Shown: positions 7,057 to 15,707 of the stretch, piece after piece
Numbering within the stretch: position 1 is the stretch's first letter
How the letters are laid out: every line of letters starts with the position of its first letter
Origin: Sphingopyxis panaciterrae
Lineage (GTDB): Bacteria; Pseudomonadota; Alphaproteobacteria; Sphingomonadales; Sphingomonadaceae
Length of the DNA: 64,000 bases
Reading direction: 5' to 3'
Assembly (NCBI RefSeq): GCF_011762125.1
Contig: NZ_JAASQN010000001.1
Location: 558,001-622,000 of the forward strand
Notes under the pieces: generated by a model
The model's database searches: none
What the model saw: only the letters and a program-made list of their open reading frames with translations
Told to the model about the DNA's origin: nothing
Program-made: the position numbers and the translations under genes

Positions 7057-9336
7057 CTAGAATTGCGCCTTCGCGCTGATCCCGATCGTGCGGACCGAAT
7101 TATAGCCCCATTGCTGCTGGGTCGACGTGGCGCGGCGCAGCACCTGATCGACATTGTCATAGAAGATCGCGGTGGGGACCAGCTCGTTCGTGCAGTTTTT
7201 GCAGAACAGCGCCAGCTCGAACCCCGAATTGAGGCGCACACCGATGCTGGCCCCGAACACATCGGTCGCGCCCAGCGCGGTGGCCGGCGAATTGTTGGCG
7301 GAAAAATTGACTGCCGAGCGATGGTTGTAGCTGCCCTCGACAAAGGGCACCGCGCCGCCGGTTTCGGGGAATTCATAAATCGCCTGGACGGTCGAGGTGA
7401 AGCGGGCCGACGCGGGCGTACGCAGGCCCGCTGCGTCGAAGGTGCCGTTCGCGCCGCAGTTCGGCTGGCCCAGATAACAGGCCGCGCCGACATAGGAGCG
7501 GAACTTCGAATCGAGCCAGGTCGTGCTGGCGTTGATCGTCAGCCCGTTGACCGGCTTGACCACCGCGGTCGCCTCGACGCCCTGCGCGCGGACCCGGCCG
7601 GCATTGCCCACCGCGGTGACCCCGGTGCCGACGTTCAGCGCCTGGACCTGGAAATTCTTGAAATCCTCGCGGAACGCCGAAAGATTGAGGCGCAGGCGGC
7701 GGTCGAACAGCATTGATTTGATGCCGAATTCGATATCGCCGACGGTTTCGGGCAAGATCGCCAGATCCTGATTCGCGACCGCGAAGGTCGGGTTGAACGA
7801 TGGCCCCTTATAGCCGCGGCTATAGGTCACATAGCTCATCACATCGGGGGTCAGCTCATATTGGGCGCCCAGCTTCCAGCTGAAATTGGTGGCCTCGAAC
7901 GTCTGCCGCGCCGGCGGCGTGCGCGGGCCCAGGGTGGTGCCATAGGCGCGGTCATTCTGCCGCGTGTTGATCGTGATATAATCATTGGTCACGCGTCCGC
8001 CCGCGATCAGCTGCAGCGTGTCGGTCAGGTGGAGCTGGAACTGGCCGAACGCCGCGAGGCTGCGCAGCGTCTGGCGATAGGTCGCATCGCGGCCGAGCGC
8101 ATTGGCGACGCCGCTGCCCGCCGAACCCTGTAGCACGGTCGCGGTGTTGAGTTCGGAGTAGAAGCCATAGACGCCGACCTGGCCGTCGATCATCCCGCCC
8201 GGCGCGATCGCGAGCCGCAGTTCGTTCGAATATTGGTTATAATTGCTGTCGTTGCGGTTGATGTTGAGCAGATCGGCGCTGGTGCCGTCGCTGTCGATCG
8301 AGAGCGACAGGTCAAAGGCGCGCCACGCCGCGATATTGCTCAGCGTCAGCGCGTCGGACAGGACGAAGGTCGAATTGAGCGAGACGCCATAGGTGTTGAC
8401 GCTGCGATAGCCGTCGGCGTCGGACCCATATTCCAGATTGCCGGGCCCCGCGGTCACGCCGTCGCGCGTTTCGAGCGCTGGCCGGATCAAGCTGCCGGTC
8501 GCCGCGACCGAACGATAGCTGCGATCGAAAACGCCGCCGACGCCGCGCTCGCGGCTATAATCGCCGATCAGGTAGAAGCTGGCGCTCGCCGACGGCTCGA
8601 ACAACAGCTTGGCCTTGACCGCGGTGCGTTCCTGATTGGCGTCGAAGCGCGCGGGCGATCCGGCCACCATGCCGGCGATCGGGCTCTGGTTCGAATGGAG
8701 CGCGTTGACGCGCAGACCCAGCGTTTCGGACAGCGGCACATTGACGGTGCCCTTGACGATGATACCCGAACCGTCGCCGGGCACCTTGTCGCGATGGTTC
8801 GCCTCCAGGCTGATATGGCCCTCGGTGCGGCTGAGGTTGGGGCGATTGCTGACGATATTGAGCAATCCCGCCGACGCGTTGCGGCCGAACAGCAAGCCCT
8901 GCGGCCCCTGCAGCACCTCGACCCGCGCGACGTCGTCGAGGATGCCGTTGCTCATGAACAGCGGTACGCCGAGCGACACTTCGTCGACCGAAACGCCGAC
9001 GCTTGAATCGATATTCGGGCTGAAAACCATGCTTCCGACGCCGCGGATGCTGAACGAATTGTCGCCGCCGGTCGACAGGCTGGGCGCCGCCAGCGCGAGC
9101 TGCGACAGGTCGTTGAGCCGGCGCGAAGCCAGGTCGTCGGCGCTCACCACAACGACGGCGATCGGCACGACCTGGAGATTCTGCCGAGCCCGCTGCGCCG
9201 TGACGATGATCTCATCGACCTCATTCTTTTCTGCTGCACCATTCGCGTCGTCTGCGGATTGCGCGAAGGCGGGGGTGGTGGCGAGCAGGGTGGCGGCGGT
9301 AGCCAGGATCAACGTCTGCGAAGCGCGCTTTTTCAT
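7057..9336 (-). CDS. TonB-dependent outer-membrane receptor
   Basis: A 759-residue receptor with a signal peptide (MKKRASQTLILATAATLLAT, cleavage near AFA-Q), the TonB box DEIIVTAQRARQ, a plug with VEVLQGPQGLLFGRNASAGL and a barrel ending GISAKAQF. ATG 9336 follows GGAGAGGAAG. It is transcribed away from the carboxylesterase-GH1-SGNH operon across a 370-base AT-rich gap, which suggests joint control and that it imports the substrate or product of those secreted hydrolases. A CKNC pair (FCKNCTN) near the C-terminus could form a disulphide in a late barrel loop. Substrate not identifiable from sequence. Confidence 0.88.
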   Translation of the reverse strand: MKKRASQTLILATAATLLATTPAFAQSADDANGAAEKNEVDEIIVTAQRARQNLQVVPIAVVVVSADDLASRRLNDLSQLALAAPSLSTGGDNSFSIRGVGSMVFSPNIDSSVGVSVDEVSLGVPLFMSNGILDDVARVEVLQGPQGLLFGRNASAGLLNIVSNRPNLSRTEGHISLEANHRDKVPGDGSGIIVKGTVNVPLSETLGLRVNALHSNQSPIAGMVAGSPARFDANQERTAVKAKLLFEPSASASFYLIGDYSRERGVGGVFDRSYRSVAATGSLIRPALETRDGVTAGPGNLEYGSDADGYRSVNTYGVSLNSTFVLSDALTLSNIAAWRAFDLSLSIDSDGTSADLLNINRNDSNYNQYSNELRLAIAPGGMIDGQVGVYGFYSELNTATVLQGSAGSGVANALGRDATYRQTLRSLAAFGQFQLHLTDTLQLIAGGRVTNDYITINTRQNDRAYGTTLGPRTPPARQTFEATNFSWKLGAQYELTPDVMSYVTYSRGYKGPSFNPTFAVANQDLAILPETVGDIEFGIKSMLFDRRLRLNLSAFREDFKNFQVQALNVGTGVTAVGNAGRVRAQGVEATAVVKPVNGLTINASTTWLDSKFRSYVGAACYLGQPNCGANGTFDAAGLRTPASARFTSTVQAIYEFPETGGAVPFVEGSYNHRSAVNFSANNSPATALGATDVFGASIGVRLNSGFELALFCKNCTNELVPTAIFYDNVDQVLRRATSTQQQWGYNSVRTIGISAKAQF

Positions 9337-9708
9337 GATCTTCCTCTCCGGATCGGCTGCTCATGGATGCGGCAGCCCGTTTTCGTCGGCCTCTGCGGGC
9401 CGGGCGCTGCTTGCCTCGCCTGCCTCGCTACTGTCAATAAAATTAATTCATTCATTAATGAATATCTTTTATGGGCTGTTTGAGTGCGTCATTCTGCCCA
9501 GTTTTTCATGCAAAGGGGTAAGGGATGTTATGGGATATAATGTTCATTTAAGATTTAATGAATATATTGACCAAAGGTCGAGCTTGCTGCACGATGTGGG
9601 CTCATTTGCGGAAGCCGCGCCGACGAAGGATGCGGCAATAGGCAGGTCGACGAGTAAAGGGACGTTCGCGCGAAGGTGCGATCAGATCCGTGAAAATGGG
9701 AGATGATG
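9337..9708. promoter_or_regulatory. AT-rich divergent control region with paired TTCATT/AATGAA palindromes
   Basis: This 370-base gap between the receptor and the carboxylesterase has no gene I can support. Its centre (about 9430-9565) is far more AT-rich than the surroundings. It holds the perfect 14-base palindrome ATTCATTAATGAAT (9450-9463) and, about 90 bases on, the same arms spread apart (TTCATT-N8-AATGAA, 9543-9562). Two copies of one dyad in a divergent promoter region look like operator sites for a dimeric regulator (TetR/LacI/MarR size). No regulator gene is adjacent, so the binder is unknown. Confidence 0.45.
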
Positions 9709-11226
9709 ATGAAGCGCATGCTGTTCGCGATGCTGTTTTCGACTTCGCTGGCGATCGCGCCCGGGGTCACCGCGCAAACCTCCGTCGCCACCGATGCGGG
9801 TCGGGTTGCCGGGGCCACGAACGGCGAGGTCATCATGTTCAAGGGCATCCCCTATGCCGCGCCGCCGGTCGGTCCGCTGCGCTGGAAGGCGCCCGAACCG
9901 ACGGTGCCATGGACGGGCGTGCGCGATGCCAAAAGCTATGGCAACGCCTGCCCGCAGCTCGAGCGCAAGGAGGCTTGGGCCCAGGTCGGGCCGCAGAGCG
10001 AGGATTGCCTGTTCCTCAATGTCTGGCGGCCGAAAAAGCCCGGCAAATATCCGGTGATGGTCTTCCTCCATGGCGGCGGCTTCGTCTATGGCGCCGCAGG
10101 TGTGCCGCTGTACGAGGGTTCCGGGCTCGCCGCGCGCGGCGCGGTGGTCGTGACGATGAACTATCGCCTCGGCCGGCTCGGCTATTTCGCGCATCCGGCG
10201 CTGACGCGTGAGGACCCGGACGGCCGGCTCGGCAATTATGGCGTCATGGACCAGATTGCGGCGCTGCAATGGGTGAAGCGCAACGTCGCGGCGTTCGGCG
10301 GCGATCCCGATAACGTCATGCTGTTCGGCGAGTCCGCCGGGGCAGGCACGGTCCAGATATTGATGGGAGCGCCGGCAGCGGCCGGACTATTCCACAAGGC
10401 GGCGTCGCAATCGGGGTCGGGCGGCACGGTGCTGCCGCCGATCCGCGGCGGGGCGATCAATGCCGAAATGGTCGGCCAGAAATTCACCGACGATCTTGGT
10501 CTGAAGGACGCCACCGCCGAACAGCTTCGCGCCATTGCGGTGGCGGAGATCATCAAGGGCCGCGCCTTTCCGTTCATCGACGGCAAGGTCGTGACGATGA
10601 GCCCCGGCGAATCCTTCTATCAGAACAAGCAGATGCGCATCCCGCTGATCATCGGCTCGAACTCGAATGAATCGAGCCTCGGCGGCATGACCGAAGCGAC
10701 GGCGAAGATGGTGCTCGGCGCCGCCTTCCCCGAACTTCATGCCGGCTATGTCGCGCTGACCGGCAAGGCGCCCGACGCGGCGGCGGTCGACCTGGCCGAG
10801 GGGCTGGGGTTCGTGCTGCCGTCGCTTGCGGTCGCCGACCAACATGCGGCGACGGGCAACAAGGCCTTCGCCTATTTCTTCGACCAGGTGCCGGTCGATC
10901 AGCGGGCAACCGCGGCAGGAACCGACCATGGCGGCGAGCTGGAATATCTGTTCGGAAACAAGGCCGCCGAGCATCGCTGGGATGCCGAGGATCTGAAGGT
11001 GTCGAAGCAGATGGGCGATTATTGGGTGCGCTTCGCCACGACCGGCGACCCCAATGGCAAGGGCGCGGTGAACTGGTCGGCGGTCACGACCCTGCCCACC
11101 AGCTATCTGGTCATCGACGCCAAGCCACATGCGGCGCGGCTGGCCCCGGTCGAGGAACAGGCCAAGGCGGCGGCGATGGCGGCGGCGATCAAGGCATGGA
11201 CCGCACCGGCGCCCGTGAAGCCGTGA
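9709..11226 (+). CDS. Type-B carboxylesterase (secreted alpha/beta hydrolase)
   Basis: About 505 residues with a signal peptide (MKRMLFAMLFSTSLAIAPGV, cleavage after TA-Q). The order is canonical for the family (para-nitrobenzyl esterase/cholinesterase type): FKGIPYAAPPVGPLRWK, SEDCLFLNVWRP, the oxyanion HGGGFVYG, then nucleophile GESAGAG (Ser at about 209). A late His in AGTDHGGELEYLFGN completes the triad. It hydrolyses carboxylic esters in the periplasm. ATGs at 9703, 9706 and 9709 are consecutive; the last has the best spacing from GGGAGA. The GH1 gene follows 28 bases later, so ester removal and sugar removal are paired. A second family member is encoded at 42454. Confidence 0.88.
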   Translation: MKRMLFAMLFSTSLAIAPGVTAQTSVATDAGRVAGATNGEVIMFKGIPYAAPPVGPLRWKAPEPTVPWTGVRDAKSYGNACPQLERKEAWAQVGPQSEDCLFLNVWRPKKPGKYPVMVFLHGGGFVYGAAGVPLYEGSGLAARGAVVVTMNYRLGRLGYFAHPALTREDPDGRLGNYGVMDQIAALQWVKRNVAAFGGDPDNVMLFGESAGAGTVQILMGAPAAAGLFHKAASQSGSGGTVLPPIRGGAINAEMVGQKFTDDLGLKDATAEQLRAIAVAEIIKGRAFPFIDGKVVTMSPGESFYQNKQMRIPLIIGSNSNESSLGGMTEATAKMVLGAAFPELHAGYVALTGKAPDAAAVDLAEGLGFVLPSLAVADQHAATGNKAFAYFFDQVPVDQRATAAGTDHGGELEYLFGNKAAEHRWDAEDLKVSKQMGDYWVRFATTGDPNGKGAVNWSAVTTLPTSYLVIDAKPHAARLAPVEEQAKAAAMAAAIKAWTAPAPVKP

Positions 11227-11254
11227 CGCACGCCAAATCGAAACGGGAGAGCAT

Positions 11255-12601
11255 ATGACCATCACATCGAACCAGCCGACCCGGCGGCAAATCGTCGCGG
11301 GTGCGGCGGGCCTTGTCGCGGCCGTCGGCGCCCCCCTGTCCGGCGCCACTCCGGCCGGGGCGCTTGCCACGGCGGGGCGAACCGCGCCGAAGGGCTTCCT
11401 CTGGGGCACCGCGATCTCCGCGCACCAGAGCGAGGGCGGCAACACCGCGTCGGATAGCTGGCTGCTCGAAACGAACCGGCCGACCGCCTTCGTCGGCCCG
11501 TCGGGCGACGCCTGCGACAGCTATCATCGCTACGAGGAAGATCTCGACATCGCGGCTGGCCTGGAGCTCAACTGCTATCGTTTCGGTATCGAATGGGCGC
11601 GGATCGAGCCTGCCGAAGGCATGTTCTCCGAAGCGGCGCTCGATCATTATGCCCGCGTGCTCGAGGCGTGCCGCGCGCGGGGGCTGATGCCGATGGTCAC
11701 TTATAATCACTTCACCGTGCCCTTGTGGTTCGCGATGCGCGGCGGGTTCGAGGTGGCGGACGGCGCCGACCTGTTCGCGCGCTTCTGCGGCCGCGCGACC
11801 GAGCGGCTGGGGCATCTGATCGGCATGGCGACGACGTTCAACGAAGCGAATATCCTGGGGCTGCGCAAGGTGATCCCGCGCTTCGCCAGCGACGCCGCGG
11901 CGGAAAACGCTCGTGCGATGATCGCGGCCGCCGCGGCACGGACCAACTCGCCTCAATTCTCCTCGATGCTGTTCGGCGACCCCGACAAGATCGACCAGGT
12001 CATGCTCGATGCCCACGCCAAGGGCTATGCCGCAATCAAGGCGGCGCGCCCCGACCTGCCGGTCGGCGTGACGCTGTCGATGCAGGAGATACAAGGCGTC
12101 GGCGAGGGCAATCTCGCGGCGCAGGCCGAACAAACCATGTATGGCGGCTGGATCGATGCGGCGCGCCAGTCCGATTTCATCGGCGTCCAGACCTATTCGC
12201 GGCTGCGCATCGGGGCGAAAGGGCTGTTGCCGCCGACGCCCGGCGCGCCGCTCACCGACATGGGTTATGAAAATTATCCGCCCGCGGTCGGCCACACGAT
12301 CCGCTATGCCGCCAAACATATCGGCAAGCCGCTCTACCTGACCGAAACCGGGATCGGCACCACCGACGACGCCGCGCGCGTCGCCTTCATCAAGGCGACG
12401 CTGGATGAAGTCAGCAAGTGCATCGACGAGGGGATCGATGTGAAGGGCTATCTCTATTGGTCGCTGCTCGACAATTTCGAATGGACGTCGGGCTATGCCA
12501 AGAAATTCGGGCTGGTCGAGGTCGACCGCAAGACCTTCAAACGGACGCTGAAACCGAGCGCGCGTTATCTGGGCATGCGCGCCAAGGCCAACCGGATATG
12601 A
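11255..12601 (+). CDS. Glycoside hydrolase family 1 (beta-glucosidase-like) with Tat signal
   Basis: A 448-residue GH1 (beta/alpha)8-barrel enzyme that cleaves beta-linked sugars by the retaining mechanism. The acid/base is Glu197 in TFNEAN and the nucleophile is Glu364 in YLTETGIGT. The conserved sugar-site segments YNHFTVP and SLLDNFEW are present. The N-terminus TRRQIVAGAAGLVAAVGAPL is a twin-arginine signal, so the folded enzyme is exported; many bacterial GH1 enzymes are cytoplasmic instead. Length after signal removal (about 410) is short for GH1 (about 450). The gene overlaps the SGNH esterase gene by four bases (ATGA). Substrate probably a beta-glycoside of a lipid, phenolic or steroid; inference only. 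Confidence 0.88.
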   Translation: MTITSNQPTRRQIVAGAAGLVAAVGAPLSGATPAGALATAGRTAPKGFLWGTAISAHQSEGGNTASDSWLLETNRPTAFVGPSGDACDSYHRYEEDLDIAAGLELNCYRFGIEWARIEPAEGMFSEAALDHYARVLEACRARGLMPMVTYNHFTVPLWFAMRGGFEVADGADLFARFCGRATERLGHLIGMATTFNEANILGLRKVIPRFASDAAAENARAMIAAAAARTNSPQFSSMLFGDPDKIDQVMLDAHAKGYAAIKAARPDLPVGVTLSMQEIQGVGEGNLAAQAEQTMYGGWIDAARQSDFIGVQTYSRLRIGAKGLLPPTPGAPLTDMGYENYPPAVGHTIRYAAKHIGKPLYLTETGIGTTDDAARVAFIKATLDEVSKCIDEGIDVKGYLYWSLLDNFEWTSGYAKKFGLVEVDRKTFKRTLKPSARYLGMRAKANRI

Positions 12602-13470
12602 TGGATATCCTCCGCATCGGCGCCGTGCGGTGCGGGGCTTTGGGGGCGGCCGCATTACTGTCGCTCGTTGCCACGGGGGCGAGCGCCGAAGAGGTGGCCG
12701 AGCCGCCGGTGGGTATCGTCGAAAACCCCTGCATCGGTGCGCCCGTGCTGCCCGTGGTGGTTCGCGATTATTTCAGGGGCATCATGGATCCCGCGCTGTC
12801 GACGGGCGCGGCGATGCCCGCCGCCGAATATGCTGGCTACCGCACCGCCGCCGACGAGCACAAGAAGCGCGACTGGGCCGCCCTCTGCTATTACCGCGCC
12901 GACAATGCGCGCGTCGCGGCGTTGCCGCAGGACGAGCGCCGCGTCGTCTATATCGGCGATTCGATCACCGAATTATGGGGCGTCGCGGCCGGGGATTTCT
13001 TCCGCGATGGACGGATCAATCGCGGCATCAGCGGTCAGACTGGGGAGGGGATGGTTGTCCGGTTCGTGGCCGACGTTGTCGCATTGAAGCCGCGCATGGT
13101 GCATATTCTGGCGGGGACGAACGACATCGCGGGCAATGACGGGGCGCGTTCGGAGCAGGATTTGCGCAATAATATCATAGCGATGGCGAGCATCGCGCGC
13201 GCCAATGGCATCGCCGTCGTGCTCGCGTCGCTGCCCCCGGCGGCAGCATTCCCGTGGCGGCCGGGAATCAAGCCGGCGGCGCAGATTCGCGCTCATAATC
13301 GCTGGCTTGCCGATTATGCGCGGCAAACGGGCGCCGTTTTCGTCGATTATTACAGCCTGCTCGCGACCGAAGAGGGCGCGATGCAGCCGGCGCTGACCTT
13401 TGACGGCGTCCATCTGAACGCCGCCGGCTATCGCAAGATCGAGGCGCTCAGCCGCGCGGCGACGCGCTGA
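12598..13470 (+). CDS. SGNH/GDSL-family esterase (secreted)
   Basis: A 290-residue protein with a signal peptide (MMDILRIGAVRCGALGAAAL, cleavage near ASA-E). The SGNH blocks are in order: GDSITE with Ser122, RGISGQTGEG, AGTNDI, and DGVHLNAAGY with His272. Such enzymes deacylate acetylated sugars, lipids or arylesters. The ATG at 12598 overlaps the GH1 stop (ATGA), which fixes the start, although the frame is open further upstream. With the carboxylesterase and GH1 it makes a three-enzyme secreted set for an acylated glycoside. The gene ends at a long palindromic element shared with the converging peptidase gene. Confidence 0.85.
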   Translation: MMDILRIGAVRCGALGAAALLSLVATGASAEEVAEPPVGIVENPCIGAPVLPVVVRDYFRGIMDPALSTGAAMPAAEYAGYRTAADEHKKRDWAALCYYRADNARVAALPQDERRVVYIGDSITELWGVAAGDFFRDGRINRGISGQTGEGMVVRFVADVVALKPRMVHILAGTNDIAGNDGARSEQDLRNNIIAMASIARANGIAVVLASLPPAAAFPWRPGIKPAAQIRAHNRWLADYARQTGAVFVDYYSLLATEEGAMQPALTFDGVHLNAAGYRKIEALSRAATR

Positions 13471-13653
13471 GGCCCGCCGCTAGGGTCAGGACCCATTAAT
13501 GGCGCGATCGAGGTTTGAAGCGATTTTGCTCAGGGCTAGGAGGCAAGGCGCAGGCATATGTCGATATGTCCAGACTTGCCGACGATGCCATGGGCAAAAT
13601 CGGTCAAATCCCGCAGGGACGTGCCATTAATGGGTCCTGACCCTAGGCGGGCC
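13471..13653. repeat. Long palindromic MITE-like element at a convergent junction
   Basis: The ends are near-perfect inverted repeats of about 31-33 bases: 13471-13503 (GGCCCGCC, then TAGGGTCAGGACCCATTAAT, then GGC) against 13623-13653, differing by a two-base gap. Inside are further nested pairs: CGATTTTGC 13521-13529 with GCAAAATCG 13594-13602, and AGGCAAG with CTTGCC around a CATATGTCGATATG centre. The whole 183 bases can fold into one long interrupted hairpin. The right end includes the stop codon and last codons of the converging peptidase gene. It holds no transposase and no open frame worth calling. It could be a miniature inverted-repeat element, a bidirectional terminator, or both. 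Confidence 0.75.
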
Positions 13654-15655
13654 GCGTGAGTTCGTCGTAGAGGAAGGTCAGTTCCTCGATATCGCGCTGG
13701 ATCAGCAGTTCGCTCGTCATCTGGTTGTGACCGGCGCCGTGGCGAACGCGCAGCCGCACGCGCCGCCCCGATGTGCTCGCACCCTCGACCGCGGCGACCA
13801 TCTTGCGGCTGTGCCACGGCGGGCAGAGATTGTCGTCGGCCCCCGCATCGCAAAGCAGCGCCGGATAGGCGGTGCCGGGCCTGACGTTATGATAGGGCGA
13901 ATAGGCGTGCATCACCGGCGCGTCGGCGGGATCGTCCGGATTGCCGTAGTCGGCCATGGCGATGCCGAGCGTGGCGGGATCCTTGCGCATCTGCATCAGG
14001 TCGAGAATGGGCACCTGCGCGACCGCGGCGCCGAGCAGGTCGGGGCGCTGCGACACCGCGGCGCCGACGAGCAGGCCGCCGTTCGACGTTCCCCAGGCCC
14101 CGGTGCGTCCGGGAACCGCGAAGCCGCGTGCGTGCAGATCCTCGATCACCGCATAGAGATCGTCGAACGTCCCCTGTTTGCGGTGCATGCGCCCGGCCTC
14201 CCAAAAAGCCTTGTCGCGGTCGCCGCCGCCGCGCAGCTGGGTGTGGACCCAGATGCCGCCCAGTTCGGTCCACGCCGCCGCCATCGCGGTGTAATGCGGG
14301 ATTTCGGGGACGTTGAACCCGCCATAGCCCATCGCGATCACCGGCGCCGACCCGTCGAGCGGGGTCGAAGCCTTGCGCATCAGCCAATAGGATACCGATC
14401 CGTTCGGTCCTGCGGCGTCGAAACGCCGTACGTCGCGGTCGGCCAGCACATGCGCCGGGGCCTCGATCTCTTCGATCGACAGCGTCGCGAGGTCGGCGCG
14501 ATAGACCGCGGGCCCCTGGTCGAGCCGGCTGTGGACGAAAGTGCAGCCATTGCCGTCGGGCGCGACGATCGGCGCCAGCAGCGCGAGAATATAGCCAAGG
14601 CCGAACAGTCCGAAGGCGCCGTCGCCGGGCAGCGGGACATTGCCGACGTCGCGACCCGTGAGGTCGAGCGAACGGAGCCGCATGACGCCATATTCGATCG
14701 TCGAGAGCGCAATATAGTCGCCGCACTGGGTGATCGACAGCAGTTTATGGTCTTCGCGTGCGGGAACAAGCTCGCGCCAGCTCGCTTCGTCGGCGAAGCT
14801 GTCCAGCGGGATCGCGACAAGCCGGCACCAGCCCGACACATCGTCGGTGATCGCCCAATATTCGTCGCCGACGAAGATGCCCCGGTACATCGCCGTGGCG
14901 TCGGGGAGGAAACGGATCCATTCACCGCCGTCCACCCGCCGGATCCAGCGCGGCCGCACCGCGACCTGGCTTGCGTTGATCGCCGCCCAGCGCCCGTCGG
15001 CCGACACCACGGGGATGACCATGGGATGATCGAATTCGAGGTTTTGCTGTTCGGCATCGCCCGCCAGCGGTTGCCACCAGATCTGGTTCTGGCCGATGAC
15101 CTGGCCATCGGCATTTTGGGTGACCGCCATCGTCATGAAATAGAAGCCGCTGTTGTCGGGCATCCAGGCGGCGAAGGGCATGTTGGTGAAGGGGGCGAAA
15201 TCGTCGCGGACGGTCATGCCGTCGGCGACATTGACGATGCGGTAACTGTGCTCGCCATCCTTGACGATGCCGGCAAAGACCAGCGTGCCATCGGGCGAGG
15301 GGTAGGTGCCGGTGATGGTGGCATTGGCGCCGACACCGGCCGGATCGACGATCACGCGGCCCTTGCCGGCCGGACTGTCCGAAACGGTGAGCACGACGCC
15401 GGTGCCGCCGGGGGGCAGGATCTTGCGGAACCAGTTGTTGCCGAAGCGTTCGGGCGCGGTGCTCATCATGATGTCTTCGAAGGTCGCGCGCACCGCCGCC
15501 GCGACGGCGCCGGCATGGGGCGACGCGGCAAGTTCCTCGACGGTCTGCGCGTTCGCCCGGTTCTGCCACTCGGCGACCTTCGGATCGGCATCGTCCTCGA
15601 GCCAGCGGAACGGGTCCCGAACGGGTACGCCGCCAATCACTTCGGTCACGGTCAT
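13643..15655 (-). CDS. Prolyl oligopeptidase family serine peptidase (S9A)
   Basis: A 670-residue enzyme with the S9A layout: short N-terminal helix (DPFRWLEDDADPKVAEWQNR), seven-bladed beta-propeller (about 60-400), and an alpha/beta hydrolase domain with GTSNGGLLVG (Ser524), a downstream Asp (CDAGADDN) and HGAGHNQ (His643). It cleaves short peptides, typically after proline. No signal peptide is visible, so it is probably cytoplasmic and acts after import by the adjacent MFS carrier. ATG 15655 has AAGGAGAA upstream. It is the last gene of a minus-strand group (DUF885 enzyme, TonB receptor, MFS, this peptidase). Its final codons and stop lie inside the palindromic element. Confidence 0.9.
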   Translation of the reverse strand: MTVTEVIGGVPVRDPFRWLEDDADPKVAEWQNRANAQTVEELAASPHAGAVAAAVRATFEDIMMSTAPERFGNNWFRKILPPGGTGVVLTVSDSPAGKGRVIVDPAGVGANATITGTYPSPDGTLVFAGIVKDGEHSYRIVNVADGMTVRDDFAPFTNMPFAAWMPDNSGFYFMTMAVTQNADGQVIGQNQIWWQPLAGDAEQQNLEFDHPMVIPVVSADGRWAAINASQVAVRPRWIRRVDGGEWIRFLPDATAMYRGIFVGDEYWAITDDVSGWCRLVAIPLDSFADEASWRELVPAREDHKLLSITQCGDYIALSTIEYGVMRLRSLDLTGRDVGNVPLPGDGAFGLFGLGYILALLAPIVAPDGNGCTFVHSRLDQGPAVYRADLATLSIEEIEAPAHVLADRDVRRFDAAGPNGSVSYWLMRKASTPLDGSAPVIAMGYGGFNVPEIPHYTAMAAAWTELGGIWVHTQLRGGGDRDKAFWEAGRMHRKQGTFDDLYAVIEDLHARGFAVPGRTGAWGTSNGGLLVGAAVSQRPDLLGAAVAQVPILDLMQMRKDPATLGIAMADYGNPDDPADAPVMHAYSPYHNVRPGTAYPALLCDAGADDNLCPPWHSRKMVAAVEGASTSGRRVRLRVRHGAGHNQMTSELLIQRDIEELTFLYDELTRPA

Positions 15656-15707
15656 GACATCATTCTCCTTGCGGGCGAACGGGCCCGGTCAATCAAAACT
15701 TGCAAGA

